Origin: DASWTL01 sp966250385
GTDB taxonomy: Bacteria > Bacteroidota > Bacteroidia > Sphingobacteriales > Sphingobacteriaceae
NCBI GenBank assembly: GCA_966250385.1
Contig: CBINHC010000021.1
Coordinates: 1 to 31,168 of the forward strand
Direction of reading: 5' to 3'
DNA: 31,168 bases
Shown: positions 1 to 8,610 of the stretch, piece after piece
How the letters are laid out: every line of letters starts with the position of its first letter
How positions within the stretch are numbered: the first letter of the stretch is position 1
Made by a program: the position numbers and the translations under genes
Notes under the pieces: model-generated
What the model was told of the DNA's origin: nothing
The model's database searches: none
Seen by the model: the letters and a program-made list of their open reading frames with translations, nothing else

Positions 1-48
1 ACCTCCACATCCCAAATGTGGCGCGATACCGGGCTACGCTACACCCCG
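1..48 (-). tRNA. tRNA-Pro(TGG), partial at window edge
   Basis: On the minus strand the sequence reads as a tRNA 5' half. It has a seven-base acceptor strand beginning CGGGGTG, a D-arm, and an anticodon stem CCACA/TGTGG around the loop TTTGGGA, which gives anticodon TGG (proline). The variable region and T-arm lie beyond position 1. The 5' end is placed at 48 by the acceptor start. It lies downstream of tRNA-Ser on the same strand and could share its transcript. Confidence 0.88.
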
Positions 49-69
49 AACGGTATCTTTTAAGAGCTG

Positions 70-77
70 CAAACATA
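70..77 (-). promoter_or_regulatory. Possible -7 element for tRNA-Pro
   Basis: The minus strand reads TATGTTTG here, a full match to the Bacteroidota -7 consensus TAnnTTTG, about 21 bases before the tRNA-Pro 5' end. No TTTG-like -33 element is visible at the right spacing, so the tRNA may instead be co-transcribed from the promoter upstream of tRNA-Ser. Confidence 0.4.
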
Positions 78-116
78 CGGAAAATTCCGCATTTTTTGCT
101 CCTTTTATAAAGTTTT

Positions 117-204
<88 letters not shown>

Positions 205-275
205 AAAACCTACTAGTTAATATAAAGAACTCCGCAACCGAAGCCGCATTTCCCAGCAACTAACCGGCGGGGCTG

Positions 276-305
276 CAAATATAGCAAATCAGCTATCTCT
301 TCAAA
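276..305 (-). promoter_or_regulatory. Bacteroidota-type promoter for tRNA-Ser
   Basis: On the minus strand a TTTG (302-305) is followed after exactly 18 bases by TATATTTG (276-283), matching the Bacteroidota -33/-7 consensus in both elements. Transcription would start near 270, about 66 bases before the tRNA-Ser 5' end. It sits directly after the stop codon of the upstream HD phosphodiesterase gene, so the tRNAs appear independently expressed. Confidence 0.72.
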
Positions 306-312
306 AATATTT

Positions 313-2394
313 TTAATTCTCTAATTCGTACTCAATACGCACGTGGTAGATGCTCATCAGCATCGTTTTGAAAATCAATTTGATAGTTTCAATATCCTTC
401 AGGGTGATACTGCTGTTGGTAAGCTGATTTTGTTCCAGTTTGTACTCCACGATCCGGTCAACCAGGTCCGAGATACTGGCAGCGTTCGGTTCTTTCAGGC
501 TCCGGCTGGCCGCCTCGACGGAATCAGCCAGCATCAGTACCGAAGTTTCCTTGGTGAACGGGATCGGTCCAGGGTACCGGAACGTATTCTCATCAACGAT
601 CTTTTCCGGGAAGTTCTTCAGGAAGGACTGGTAAAAATAATCCACCCGGGTATTGCCGTGGTGCGTCCTGATAAAATCGATCACCAGCTGCGGCAGGTTG
701 TTCTTCCGGGCGATCTCCACTCCCTTGGTGACGTGCTGGATGATGATCTGGGCGCTCTGTTCGTATGACAGGTTATCATGCGGGTTAGGGCCTTTATTCT
801 GGTTCTCGATGAAATACTGCGGATGCTCCATCTTCCCGATGTCATGGTACAGCGCTCCGGCCCGGACCAGCAGGGCATTTCCGCCGATCTTGAAGATGGC
901 CGCTTCGGCCAGGTTGGCGACCTGCAGGGAGTGCTGGAACGTTCCCGGAGCCTTGAAGGCCAGGTCGCGCAACAACCTGGAGTTGGTATTGGTCAGTTCC
1001 ATCAGGGTGATGTCGGACGTGATACCGAACATTTTCTCGAACGCATAGATCAGCGGATAGGCCAGCAGCGAAAGCAGGACGCTGAATATGAACGGCACGA
1101 AGTTCAGCCAGTCCACTTCCAGGAAGGAACCGTTCCGGATCAGCGATATCCCCAGGTAAGCACCAAAATAGTTCGCCAGGATCAGTAATGCGGAGATCAG
1201 GAACTGTTCCCGCTTGACGAAGTTTTTGATACTATAGATGGCGACCATTCCGGAGGTGATCTGCAGGAAGGCGAACTCAAAGCTGTTGGGTACGAAGAAC
1301 GAGCCGATCAGGACCACCAACAAGTGGATATTGAGCGCCAGACGGGTATCAAAGAGGATCCGGATGATGATCGGTACGGCACAATACGGAATATAGTAGA
1401 TGCTCGGAATCTTGATCCGGATCGCCCAGGATAACGTGATCAGCATGAAGGTGATGACGATCAGGATGACGACAAGCTGCCGGTTATCGGCGAAGATATC
1501 CTTCCGGAACAGGTACAGGAAGACCATGAGCAGCGAGATCACCAGCCCTACGATCAGGAACTGGCCCACCAGCACCAGGTTGCGGTTCCCTACCGCCCTG
1601 GAATCGTCCTCGTATGCAATGCGCAGCGACTCCAGTTTCTGGTAGGCCTCATCGTTGATCAGCGTTCCGCTGCCCACGATGAGCTCGCCCTTCTGCACCA
1701 TCCCATGGGTCGTCGAAATACCGGCGATGGCCTGTTGTTCGACCTCCTCGGATAAGCGCTGGTCAAAGATGTAATTCGGCCGGATCTGATCCTGAACGAG
1801 CTTAACCAGCCATTCCTTGTTCGTTATTCCCTTCTCCCGGCTCACCTCCGAGATGATGTACTGGCGGGCGGTTTCCGGGGTAAAGACAGCCTGGGTGTTC
1901 ATTCCCCGGGCCACGTTATCGGAGAGCAGGCTAAAATTATAACTGTCGTTCTCCCGCTGATATCTTTTATTCAGGGTCATAACGCCCTTTTTATAAACAT
2001 CCTGGATCAGTCTGGCCGCAATCTTCTTATAGGAATCTTTGGCACGGTCCGGCAGCCCGGAGGTGTTCCACATCGCCTCGAACTCGGAATTGAATTCGAC
2101 GATGACCTGATCCTGCACGTCCTCATCCAGCTGGTAGACGGGAAGCAGAGACTCCTGAATTTCGCGTCTGTTTTTTTCGATCTCCGCCTGGGACTTCTGG
2201 ATGGCATAGTTATAGGGTGAGTACAGGTCCTTGTGCATCCAGACCTTCCCTTTTTCGTATTCATACCGGAACCGGGCCTGCTTCGGAAGAAAAAAGGTGA
2301 TCATGGCGATGGATATGGCCATCATGATATACCTGATCCGGGAGGTGTAGCGCCTGAGGAGAATAAGGTGCGTATTTCTTTTTATTTTTGCCAC
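313..2394 (-). CDS. PgpH-like membrane HD-domain phosphodiesterase (7TM-HD)
   Basis: Predicted membrane protein of 693 residues with the 7TM-HD (PgpH) architecture. It has an N-terminal membrane segment (about 24-37), a long extracytoplasmic region (about 40-270) like 7TMR-HDED, a block of hydrophobic helices (about 275-455), and a cytoplasmic HD domain. The HD metal ligands are visible as H488 (FQHSLQV) and H517-D518 in HDIGK. Characterised family members hydrolyse cyclic di-AMP; that substrate is inferred here from the family. I chose the GTG start at 2394 because it follows AAGGA at suitable spacing, and a near-consensus -7 element (TATATTTA, 2416-2423) lies just upstream. The in-frame ATG at 2466 would precede that element and add 24 residues with no domain support. 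It is divergent from the next gene. Confidence 0.88.
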   Translation of the reverse strand: MAKIKRNTHLILLRRYTSRIRYIMMAISIAMITFFLPKQARFRYEYEKGKVWMHKDLYSPYNYAIQKSQAEIEKNRREIQESLLPVYQLDEDVQDQVIVEFNSEFEAMWNTSGLPDRAKDSYKKIAARLIQDVYKKGVMTLNKRYQRENDSYNFSLLSDNVARGMNTQAVFTPETARQYIISEVSREKGITNKEWLVKLVQDQIRPNYIFDQRLSEEVEQQAIAGISTTHGMVQKGELIVGSGTLINDEAYQKLESLRIAYEDDSRAVGNRNLVLVGQFLIVGLVISLLMVFLYLFRKDIFADNRQLVVILIVITFMLITLSWAIRIKIPSIYYIPYCAVPIIIRILFDTRLALNIHLLVVLIGSFFVPNSFEFAFLQITSGMVAIYSIKNFVKREQFLISALLILANYFGAYLGISLIRNGSFLEVDWLNFVPFIFSVLLSLLAYPLIYAFEKMFGITSDITLMELTNTNSRLLRDLAFKAPGTFQHSLQVANLAEAAIFKIGGNALLVRAGALYHDIGKMEHPQYFIENQNKGPNPHDNLSYEQSAQIIIQHVTKGVEIARKNNLPQLVIDFIRTHHGNTRVDYFYQSFLKNFPEKIVDENTFRYPGPIPFTKETSVLMLADSVEAASRSLKEPNAASISDLVDRIVEYKLEQNQLTNSSITLKDIETIKLIFKTMLMSIYHVRIEYELEN

Positions 2395-2534
2395 TATAAA
2401 TCCTTCATTAAGGCATAAATATACAGTTATCCATAAAATAATGCAGGCCCGGCAGGTTCGCGCCACCCGCGGAAATAAAAACGGTTCACGCCAACGATTC
2501 CTGCTTCCGGGTGTTATCAGGCAATATATCCACC

Positions 2535-3050
2535 ATGTTCAGATCCTTTTCACAGCTTAAATCCCCCAGTTTAACTATTATCCGCAGCGGATGGTTTACC
2601 CCTGATTATGAAATAACCGACGGAACCTATACGTACGCCCGTCTGACCTATAAGGGCTTCATGTGGCAGTCCGCCGTAGCCGAAACCTCGGAAGCCGTAT
2701 GGACCCTGCGGTTTGAAGGCTTCTTTCCGCGCAGAGTAGTCGTTTGCAATAAGGAAGATAAAAAGGTCGCTTCCATTGAACTGGGCTGGCTCAGGAACCG
2801 TTCAGCGCTGACGCTGAACGGCGGCAAGCAGCTGTTCTTCGTCAGGGAGTCGTTTTGGAACTCCAGCTTCTCCTGGGAAGACCTGAAACGCGGCAAGATC
2901 CTGACCATCAACGGACAGCACTTTTCCCGAAAGGTAGCCTCCCTGGAAATCCACGACAAGGTGGTCGCCAATCCCCTGATTCCGCTCCTCTCCCTGCTGG
3001 CCCTGCACCTGGTACTGGTCGGCCGGCGCAAGCACCTTGCCGCAGCCTGA
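2535..3050 (+). CDS. Hypothetical protein, 171 aa
   Basis: I do not recognise this gene. It encodes 171 residues with no signal peptide. The body (about 10-145) looks like a beta-rich globular domain with alternating aromatic and charged residues. A hydrophobic C-terminal stretch (VANPLIPLLSLLALHLVL) is followed by basic residues (GRRK), so it could be a tail-anchored inner-membrane protein facing the cytoplasm. The beta-rich fold followed by a membrane tail loosely recalls tubby/LURP-like small proteins, but no motif fixes this. The ATG at 2535 is preferred over an ATG eight codons earlier because the extra residues look unstructured. It is divergent from the PgpH-like gene and 94 bp upstream of the thiolase. 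Confidence 0.7.
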   Translation: MFRSFSQLKSPSLTIIRSGWFTPDYEITDGTYTYARLTYKGFMWQSAVAETSEAVWTLRFEGFFPRRVVVCNKEDKKVASIELGWLRNRSALTLNGGKQLFFVRESFWNSSFSWEDLKRGKILTINGQHFSRKVASLEIHDKVVANPLIPLLSLLALHLVLVGRRKHLAAA

Positions 3051-3098
3051 GCATGTCATCCCAGCGTCTGTTATGCTATCCGGCAGGGGCATTGTGCA

Positions 3099-3127
3099 TG
3101 CAATTTCCGGCAATTTCCTAAATTGCA
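3099..3127. repeat. 8-bp inverted repeat upstream of the thiolase gene
   Basis: TGCAATTT (3099-3106) and AAATTGCA (3120-3127) form a perfect inverted repeat with a 13-base spacer that itself contains a second GCAATTTCC copy. It ends 17 bases before the thiolase start codon. It could be an operator for a dimeric regulator or a hairpin in the 5' leader. There is no T-tract, so it is not an intrinsic terminator. Confidence 0.45.
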
Positions 3128-3144
3128 CCACTAACCTAACAACC

Positions 3145-4323
3145 ATGAAAGAAGTATATATCGTATCTGCTGCCCGTACGCCTATCGGCAGCTTCGGAGG
3201 AAGCCTGTCAGGATTCACGGCGACCCAGCTCGGGGCCATCGCCATCAAAGCCGCCGTTGAGCGGGCCGGCATCCGGCCTGAAGACGTCCAGGAGGTTTAT
3301 ATGGGAAATGTCCTTTCCGCCAATCTGGGCCAGGCTCCGGCTACCCAGGCGGCGCGTTACGCCGGACTGCCCGATATCCCGGCGACCACCGTCAATAAAG
3401 TATGTGCCTCAGGCACCAAGGCCATCATGCTGGCCGCTCAGAGCATTGCCCTGGGAAACCAGGATATCATCGTTGCCGGCGGGATGGAAAGCATGAGCAA
3501 TGTTCCGTTCTACCTCGACAAGGCCCGGAACGGTTATCGGTTGGGTCATGGACAGATCACAGACGGACTGGTCAAGGACGGCCTGTGGGACGTCTATAAT
3601 GACTACCACATGGGATCAGCTGCGGAACTGTGCGCAACCGACTGCAATATCAGCCGCGAGGATCAGGACGCCTATGCGGTAGAATCTTATAAGAGATCCC
3701 AGGCTGCGATCGCCGCCGGGAAGTTTGCCGATGAAATCGTACCCGTCGAGCTGAAAGATAAGAAAGGCGAAGTTACGCTGTTCAGCGAGGATGAGGAAGC
3801 GCGGGCTGTCAAATTCGACAAGATCCCTTCACTGAAACCGGTTTTCAAAAAAGAAGGCACGGTCACCGCGGCAAACGCGTCCACGCTGAATGACGGGGCG
3901 GCTGCCCTGGTGCTGATGAGCCGGGAAAAAGCGGAAGAACTGGGTCTGAAGCCGATGGCCCGGATCCTTGGGTTCGCTGATGCCCAGCAGGCACCGGAGC
4001 TGTTTACCACAGCTCCCGCCAAAGCGATTCCCCGCGCGCTCGCCCATGCGGGCATCGCTGCTGATGCCGTCGATTTCTATGAGATCAACGAGGCGTTTTC
4101 CGTCGTGGCATTGGCCAATAACCAGGCGCTGAATCTGAGCCCCCAAAATGTCAACATAAACGGCGGAGCTGTTTCGCTCGGACATCCCCTGGGAGCTTCC
4201 GGCGCCCGGATTGTCGTGACCCTGCTCAACGTGCTCCGGCAGAACAACGGCAGGATCGGCGTGGCGGGAATCTGCAACGGCGGCGGAGGTGCAAGTGCAA
4301 TAGTTGTTGAAAATCTCCGTTAA
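3145..4323 (+). CDS. Thiolase (acetyl-CoA C-acetyltransferase family)
   Basis: Condenses or cleaves acyl-CoA, most likely acetoacetyl-CoA/acetyl-CoA, in the cytoplasm. The 392-residue length fits the family. The acyl-accepting cysteine is C87 in VNKVCASGTKA. The NEAF motif appears near residue 318, H347 lies in GHPLGASGA, and the second catalytic cysteine C377 lies in GICNGGGGAS. All signature residues are intact, so it should be active. The ATG at 3145 gives the standard N-terminus MKEVYIVSAARTPIG; a longer in-frame start would add 36 residues without family support. It is followed after 19 bp by a secreted hypothetical gene. Whether it serves fatty-acid oxidation or a biosynthetic route cannot be told, because no hydratase or dehydrogenase gene is nearby. 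Confidence 0.93.
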   Translation: MKEVYIVSAARTPIGSFGGSLSGFTATQLGAIAIKAAVERAGIRPEDVQEVYMGNVLSANLGQAPATQAARYAGLPDIPATTVNKVCASGTKAIMLAAQSIALGNQDIIVAGGMESMSNVPFYLDKARNGYRLGHGQITDGLVKDGLWDVYNDYHMGSAAELCATDCNISREDQDAYAVESYKRSQAAIAAGKFADEIVPVELKDKKGEVTLFSEDEEARAVKFDKIPSLKPVFKKEGTVTAANASTLNDGAAALVLMSREKAEELGLKPMARILGFADAQQAPELFTTAPAKAIPRALAHAGIAADAVDFYEINEAFSVVALANNQALNLSPQNVNINGGAVSLGHPLGASGARIVVTLLNVLRQNNGRIGVAGICNGGGGASAIVVENLR

Positions 4324-4342
4324 CTACATCTGAAAACCACGA

Positions 4343-5266
4343 ATGAAACTGCGCTTAACCGGAACCGGCCTTCTTTTACTCTTTTTCCTGCAGACCGGCT
4401 TTGCACAGCCTGCCGACCAGGTAAAAAACCGGCAGACGATGCTGCAGATGCAGGACAGCCTGATCCGGTTAAGCACGCGGATCTACAACAGTGCGACCGA
4501 GCCTGAACGCTATAATTCAAACTATACGTTCATCAGGACGCTGATCAGCGCATTGAAAACCCCGCGCTCGTTCAATTTTGGATTTGATTCGCTCAGGACC
4601 GTATCGATCCAGACGGCGCCGGACCGGCGTTTCAGGATTTTTACCTGGCATGTTCCGAATGATGACGGAAGTTACCGCTACTACGGAACCATCCAGATGA
4701 ATGATCCCGAAGGAAAACTGGTCATGCACCCGCTGGTCGACTTCAGCGCCGGGTTCAAAAAGCCGGGCGACAGCGTCACCACGGCGGACAAATGGTACGG
4801 TGCGCAGTATTATAAGATCATACCGGTGACCAATTCGGTCAAAGTCCCATACTATATTCTCCTGGGCTGGAAGGGAAACACCCCCAAAACGACCAAGAAG
4901 GTCATCGAGGTTCTGCACTTCAGGGATAACAAGGCTCATTTTGGTATGCCGGTATTTGACGGCGACAAAGACAATCCCGGCGCAAAACGAGTGATCTTCG
5001 AATATACCAGGCAGGTGTCGATGAACCTGAACTACGATCCTACCAAGTCGATGATCGTCTTCGACCATCTCGCTCCCCCGGATCCAAAATTGAAGGGAAG
5101 ATTCGACCTGTACGGCCCCGATATGTCATACGACGGATATAAATTACTGAACGGACGCTGGAAGCTCCAGGAGGATATCGAAATGAAAAATGCCCCTACT
5201 GACCAGGACGACGATTTCAATGATCCGAGGAAGCTGAAAGGCGGACCGCCTATCCGGCGACTTTAA
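4343..5266 (+). CDS. Secreted hypothetical protein, 307 aa
   Basis: I do not recognise a named family. The first 21 residues are a classic Sec signal peptide (positive MKLRL, hydrophobic LLLLFFLQ core, cleavage likely after GFA before QPAD). There is no lipobox cysteine, so the mature protein of about 286 residues should be periplasmic or exported. The body is rich in aromatic residues, with repeated short strands such as RFRIFTWHVPNDDGSYRYYG, suggesting a beta-rich fold. The C-terminus is charged (DDDFNDPRKLKGG). It starts 19 bp after the thiolase and is closed by a strong terminator, so the two are probably co-transcribed, though no functional link is evident. Confidence 0.75.
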   Translation: MKLRLTGTGLLLLFFLQTGFAQPADQVKNRQTMLQMQDSLIRLSTRIYNSATEPERYNSNYTFIRTLISALKTPRSFNFGFDSLRTVSIQTAPDRRFRIFTWHVPNDDGSYRYYGTIQMNDPEGKLVMHPLVDFSAGFKKPGDSVTTADKWYGAQYYKIIPVTNSVKVPYYILLGWKGNTPKTTKKVIEVLHFRDNKAHFGMPVFDGDKDNPGAKRVIFEYTRQVSMNLNYDPTKSMIVFDHLAPPDPKLKGRFDLYGPDMSYDGYKLLNGRWKLQEDIEMKNAPTDQDDDFNDPRKLKGGPPIRRL

Positions 5267-5276
5267 CAATCCTGTT

Positions 5277-5315
5277 AAAAAGGTCCTGCCATTCATCCGG
5301 CAGGACCTTTTTTTT
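5277..5315 (+). terminator. Intrinsic terminator after the thiolase/secreted protein pair
   Basis: AGGTCCTGCC (5281-5290) pairs perfectly with GGCAGGACCT (5299-5308) around an 8-base loop and is followed by a run of eight or more Ts. The A-tract just before it extends the stem. It lies 11 bases after the stop codon of the secreted hypothetical gene. Confidence 0.92.
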
Positions 5316-5344
5316 GACTTTTATTTCTATTTTAGGAGCTTCTC

Positions 5345-6991
5345 ATGACGACAACACCCAGACCCCGGCATCCTAAAGGGCTTTTTGTATTATTCTTTAC
5401 CGAGATGTGGGAGCGATTCGGCTACTACCTGATGCTCGGCATTTTATTGCTCTACCTGACCGATACGGCCAAAGGCGGCATGGGTCTCGGCCGGGCGGAA
5501 GCATCCGACATTGTGGGCACCTACCTCGGTCTGGTCTACCTGACACCATTCCTTGGCGGCCTGCTGGCTGACCGGATCCTGGGTTACCGTAGATCTATCC
5601 TGATCGGAGCGGTCCTGATGGCAGCCGGTTATTTCGGTCTGGCCGTCCCTGATATGACTTTTTTCTGGGGATCGGTCCTTCTGCTGGTCGTCGGTAACGG
5701 ATTCTTTAAACCGAATATCTCCACGCTGCTGGGTAACCTGTATTCCACCGATGAACAGAAACCGCTGAAAGATGCGGGTTACAGCATCTTTTACATGGGT
5801 ATCAATGTGGGCGCCTTCGTCTGCAATTTCGTGGCGGCCTATATGCGCAATGAATACGGATGGGGCTATGCCTTCGGAGCTGCCGGCGTAGGCATGCTGA
5901 TCGGCACGGCCTGGTTCCTGCTGGGTACGCGCCATATCAGGGAGGCCGATATCCGCAAACCGGCCAACCCGGAAGACATGCCGGTATCCAGGGTAATGTA
6001 CACAGTCTTTCTTCCTATGCTTGTTTTCGGGGCCATTGGCTGGTTCCTCCCGGGCAATGTATTCGGCTCCGATTCGACGGATGCATTCCTGGTCGCCTGT
6101 ATACCGGTGATCAGTTTCTTCCTGTACCTGTTAACCAGGTCCAACCCTCAGGACAAATCCAGGGTGGCTGCCCTGCTTTCCATATTTGCAGTCGTTATCG
6201 TATTCTGGGCGGTCTTCAAACAGAACTCCTCGGCCCTCACCACCTGGGCGGAGACCTACACGGACCGCCAGATCCCTGAACGTGCCGCACCCGTCATGAA
6301 ACCGTTCGGCATGCTTCAGGAAATGACCACCAGGCAGGACTCTTTCCCTAAGTACGACAATTACTTCCGGGCGGAAAAGGACGCTTCCGGGAAGGTCATC
6401 AAGGAACTTTCGACAAACCCTTATTTTAAGAACCTGCCAAAGGATCAATGGCCGGAGAATGAGGAAAGGGGGCTGACCCTGATCTCCACAGAGATCTTTC
6501 AGTCCGTAAATCCCTTCTTCATCATCATCCTGACACCCCTGGTGATCAGTTTCTTCAGCTTCATGCGGCGCCGGAATGCTGAACCCTCCACACCGGCTAA
6601 GATCGGATGGGGCCTGCTGATTACCGGCTTTTCGACCCTGGTGATGGCCGCAGCGGTCCTGAACACCGACATCTCCGCAGATAAAGCCTCTGCCTGGTGG
6701 CTGATCACATCCTACGCGATCGTCACCATCGGCGAGCTCTTCCTCTCGCCTATCGGCCTCTCCCTGGTTTCCAAAGTATCGCCCCAGCGGATCACCTCCC
6801 TGATGATGGGCGGCTGGTTCCTGGCCACCTCGATCGGGAATAAGTTATCCGGAGTCCTGGCATCCATGTGGGACAGCTACGACAACAAGACCAACTTCTT
6901 CCTGGTAAACTTTGCGATCTGTATGGTTGCCGGAGGTGTCATTTTTGCGATGCTCAGGTGGCTTCGGAACATCATTACACAGCATACATAA
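5345..6991 (+). CDS. POT-family proton-dependent oligopeptide transporter (first of tandem pair)
   Basis: Inner-membrane transporter of the PTR2/POT branch of the MFS, expected to import di- and tripeptides with protons. The 548-residue protein carries the family signature ExxERFxYY (TEMWERFGYY) in the first helix, followed by LM where the downstream paralogue has the usual GM. Another POT signature, GNGFFKPNIS, lies near residue 120. Compared with the next gene it has about 60 extra hydrophilic residues between FKQNSSALTTWAE and IFQSVNPFF (roughly residues 300-390), in a loop in the second half of the protein. The ATG at 5345 has a good Shine-Dalgarno AGGAG six bases upstream. It follows a terminator and precedes its paralogue by 25 bp, so the two likely form one operon. 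Confidence 0.93.
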   Translation: MTTTPRPRHPKGLFVLFFTEMWERFGYYLMLGILLLYLTDTAKGGMGLGRAEASDIVGTYLGLVYLTPFLGGLLADRILGYRRSILIGAVLMAAGYFGLAVPDMTFFWGSVLLLVVGNGFFKPNISTLLGNLYSTDEQKPLKDAGYSIFYMGINVGAFVCNFVAAYMRNEYGWGYAFGAAGVGMLIGTAWFLLGTRHIREADIRKPANPEDMPVSRVMYTVFLPMLVFGAIGWFLPGNVFGSDSTDAFLVACIPVISFFLYLLTRSNPQDKSRVAALLSIFAVVIVFWAVFKQNSSALTTWAETYTDRQIPERAAPVMKPFGMLQEMTTRQDSFPKYDNYFRAEKDASGKVIKELSTNPYFKNLPKDQWPENEERGLTLISTEIFQSVNPFFIIILTPLVISFFSFMRRRNAEPSTPAKIGWGLLITGFSTLVMAAAVLNTDISADKASAWWLITSYAIVTIGELFLSPIGLSLVSKVSPQRITSLMMGGWFLATSIGNKLSGVLASMWDSYDNKTNFFLVNFAICMVAGGVIFAMLRWLRNIITQHT

Positions 6992-7016
6992 ACCATACGA
7001 TAAACAACGATAACAA

Positions 7017-8522
7017 ATGGATTCAACAGCAAGTACACAGGTCCAGAAAGGACATCCCAAAGGGCTGTACGTATTATTCATGACTGAAATGTGGGAACGT
7101 TTCAGCTACTATGGCATGCGTGCCCTATTAATATTATACCTTACGGCACAACTTGCCGAGGGCGGCTTTCAGCTCGCCCGGGAAAATGCGCTGGAAATCT
7201 ATGCCATTTTCACGGGGCTGGTTTACCTGACCCCGATCCTCGGCGGCTTTCTGGCCGACAAGGTCCTGGGACAACGGAAAGCGATCTTTATCGGGGGTAT
7301 CCTGATGGCGCTGGGCCAGTTCACGCTGGCAGCGTCCCAGACAGGCAATTCAGACGCCCGTACCTGGCTGCTCTACCTGGGTCTTGGTATCCTGATTGTC
7401 GGCAACGGCTTCTTTAAACCGAATATCTCTACGATCGTCGGAAAACTCTATTCAGACCATGATCCCCGCAAGGACTCCGCGTTCACGATCTTCTATATGG
7501 GTATCAACCTGGGCGCATTCCTGGCTCCCCTGGCGTGCGGTTACCTGGCGGCCGAAATGGGTTGGGCATATGGATTCGCCGCTGCCGGTGTCGGTATGCT
7601 GCTGGGAACCGTCTGGTTCGCTGTTCAGGGCCGGCTGCTCGGCAATGTCGGGTTCTCTCCAAAGACCAACACGGATGTCAGTCACCAACTGACCCTTGGA
7701 AAGAAAGACTGGATGGATATCCTGATCTATATCGTTGCCTGCCTGGCGATCACATACGGATTCCTGGCAATGTGGGGGACTCTGGGTGAAGGACTGAAAT
7801 CAACCTTAACGACCGTACTGTGGGTGGTCGGCGCCCTGGCGCTTATATATATTATTTTCAGCAATACCAAAGGTGCCGTGGAATGGAAACGGGTCGGCGT
7901 CATTATCGTCCTTTGTTCCTTCAACGTCTTCTTCTGGGCAGGATTCGAGCAGGCCGGAGGCACGTTCAACCTGTTTGCTGAGCACAACACGAACCGCAGC
8001 CTGTTGGGCTGGGAAATCCCTGCAGCCTGGTTCCAGTCTGTGAACTCCATCTGGATCATTTCGCTGGCGCCGGTCATCTCGGCCCTGTGGCTGAGCCTGT
8101 CGCGGATCGGCAAGAATCCCAACATCCCGGTCAAGTTCGCCCTTGCCCTGATCTTCCTGGGACTTGGATTCGTCGTGATGAGTGCGGCAAACGCGGCAGC
8201 CGGCAACGGCAACCTGGTGAGCCCGTTATGGCTGGTGGTGGTTTACTTCCTGCACACCGTCGCGGAACTGTGCCTTTCACCGATCGGTTTATCCATGATC
8301 TCAAAACTGTCACCACAGAAGATCGTGTCGGTGATGATGGGAATCTGGTTCGGATCAATCGCCCTGGCCAATTACGTGGCCGGCGTTCTGGAATCGGTTC
8401 TGAAGAATTACATGCCGGATATGCAACTGTTCAACTTCCTCACCCTGACCTCCATTGTGGCCGGGGTGATCCTGCTGATCCTTTCTCCGATCCTGAAGAG
8501 ACTGATGAGCGGAGTCAGTTAA
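7017..8522 (+). CDS. POT-family proton-dependent oligopeptide transporter (second of tandem pair)
   Basis: A 501-residue inner-membrane peptide transporter closely related to the preceding one. Shared blocks include HPKGLYVLFMTEMWERF, GFFKPNIST and the late ELCLSPIGLSMISKLSPQ segment. The full POT signature ExxERFxYYG is present (TEMWERFSYYG). It lacks the hydrophilic loop insertion of its neighbour and so is close to the usual bacterial POT length. It begins 25 bp after the first transporter and ends at a strong terminator, indicating a two-gene operon that arose by tandem duplication. The divergence between the copies suggests different substrate preference rather than simple gene dosage. 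Confidence 0.93.
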   Translation: MDSTASTQVQKGHPKGLYVLFMTEMWERFSYYGMRALLILYLTAQLAEGGFQLARENALEIYAIFTGLVYLTPILGGFLADKVLGQRKAIFIGGILMALGQFTLAASQTGNSDARTWLLYLGLGILIVGNGFFKPNISTIVGKLYSDHDPRKDSAFTIFYMGINLGAFLAPLACGYLAAEMGWAYGFAAAGVGMLLGTVWFAVQGRLLGNVGFSPKTNTDVSHQLTLGKKDWMDILIYIVACLAITYGFLAMWGTLGEGLKSTLTTVLWVVGALALIYIIFSNTKGAVEWKRVGVIIVLCSFNVFFWAGFEQAGGTFNLFAEHNTNRSLLGWEIPAAWFQSVNSIWIISLAPVISALWLSLSRIGKNPNIPVKFALALIFLGLGFVVMSAANAAAGNGNLVSPLWLVVVYFLHTVAELCLSPIGLSMISKLSPQKIVSVMMGIWFGSIALANYVAGVLESVLKNYMPDMQLFNFLTLTSIVAGVILLILSPILKRLMSGVS

Positions 8523-8542
8523 TAAACGTTAAAAAACCTTTC

Positions 8543-8579
8543 AAAAGAACCTGCCGGACGCATCCGTGCAGGTTCTTTT
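8543..8579 (+). terminator. Intrinsic terminator after the POT operon
   Basis: AAAAGAACCTGC (8543-8554) pairs with GCAGGTTCTTTT (8568-8579), a 12-bp stem. The inner bases CGGA/TCCG extend it. The T-run forms the 3' end of the stem. It begins 21 bases after the transporter stop codon. Confidence 0.88.
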
Positions 8580-8610
8580 GCTCTAAAAGCATATCTTCGC
8601 ATAAAATTTG

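Noticed and set aside
79..90. Palindrome CGGAAAATTCCG between the two tRNAs as an intrinsic terminator of tRNA-Ser.
   Set aside because: The T-run lies on the wrong side for minus-strand transcription, so it does not form a terminator for the tRNA.
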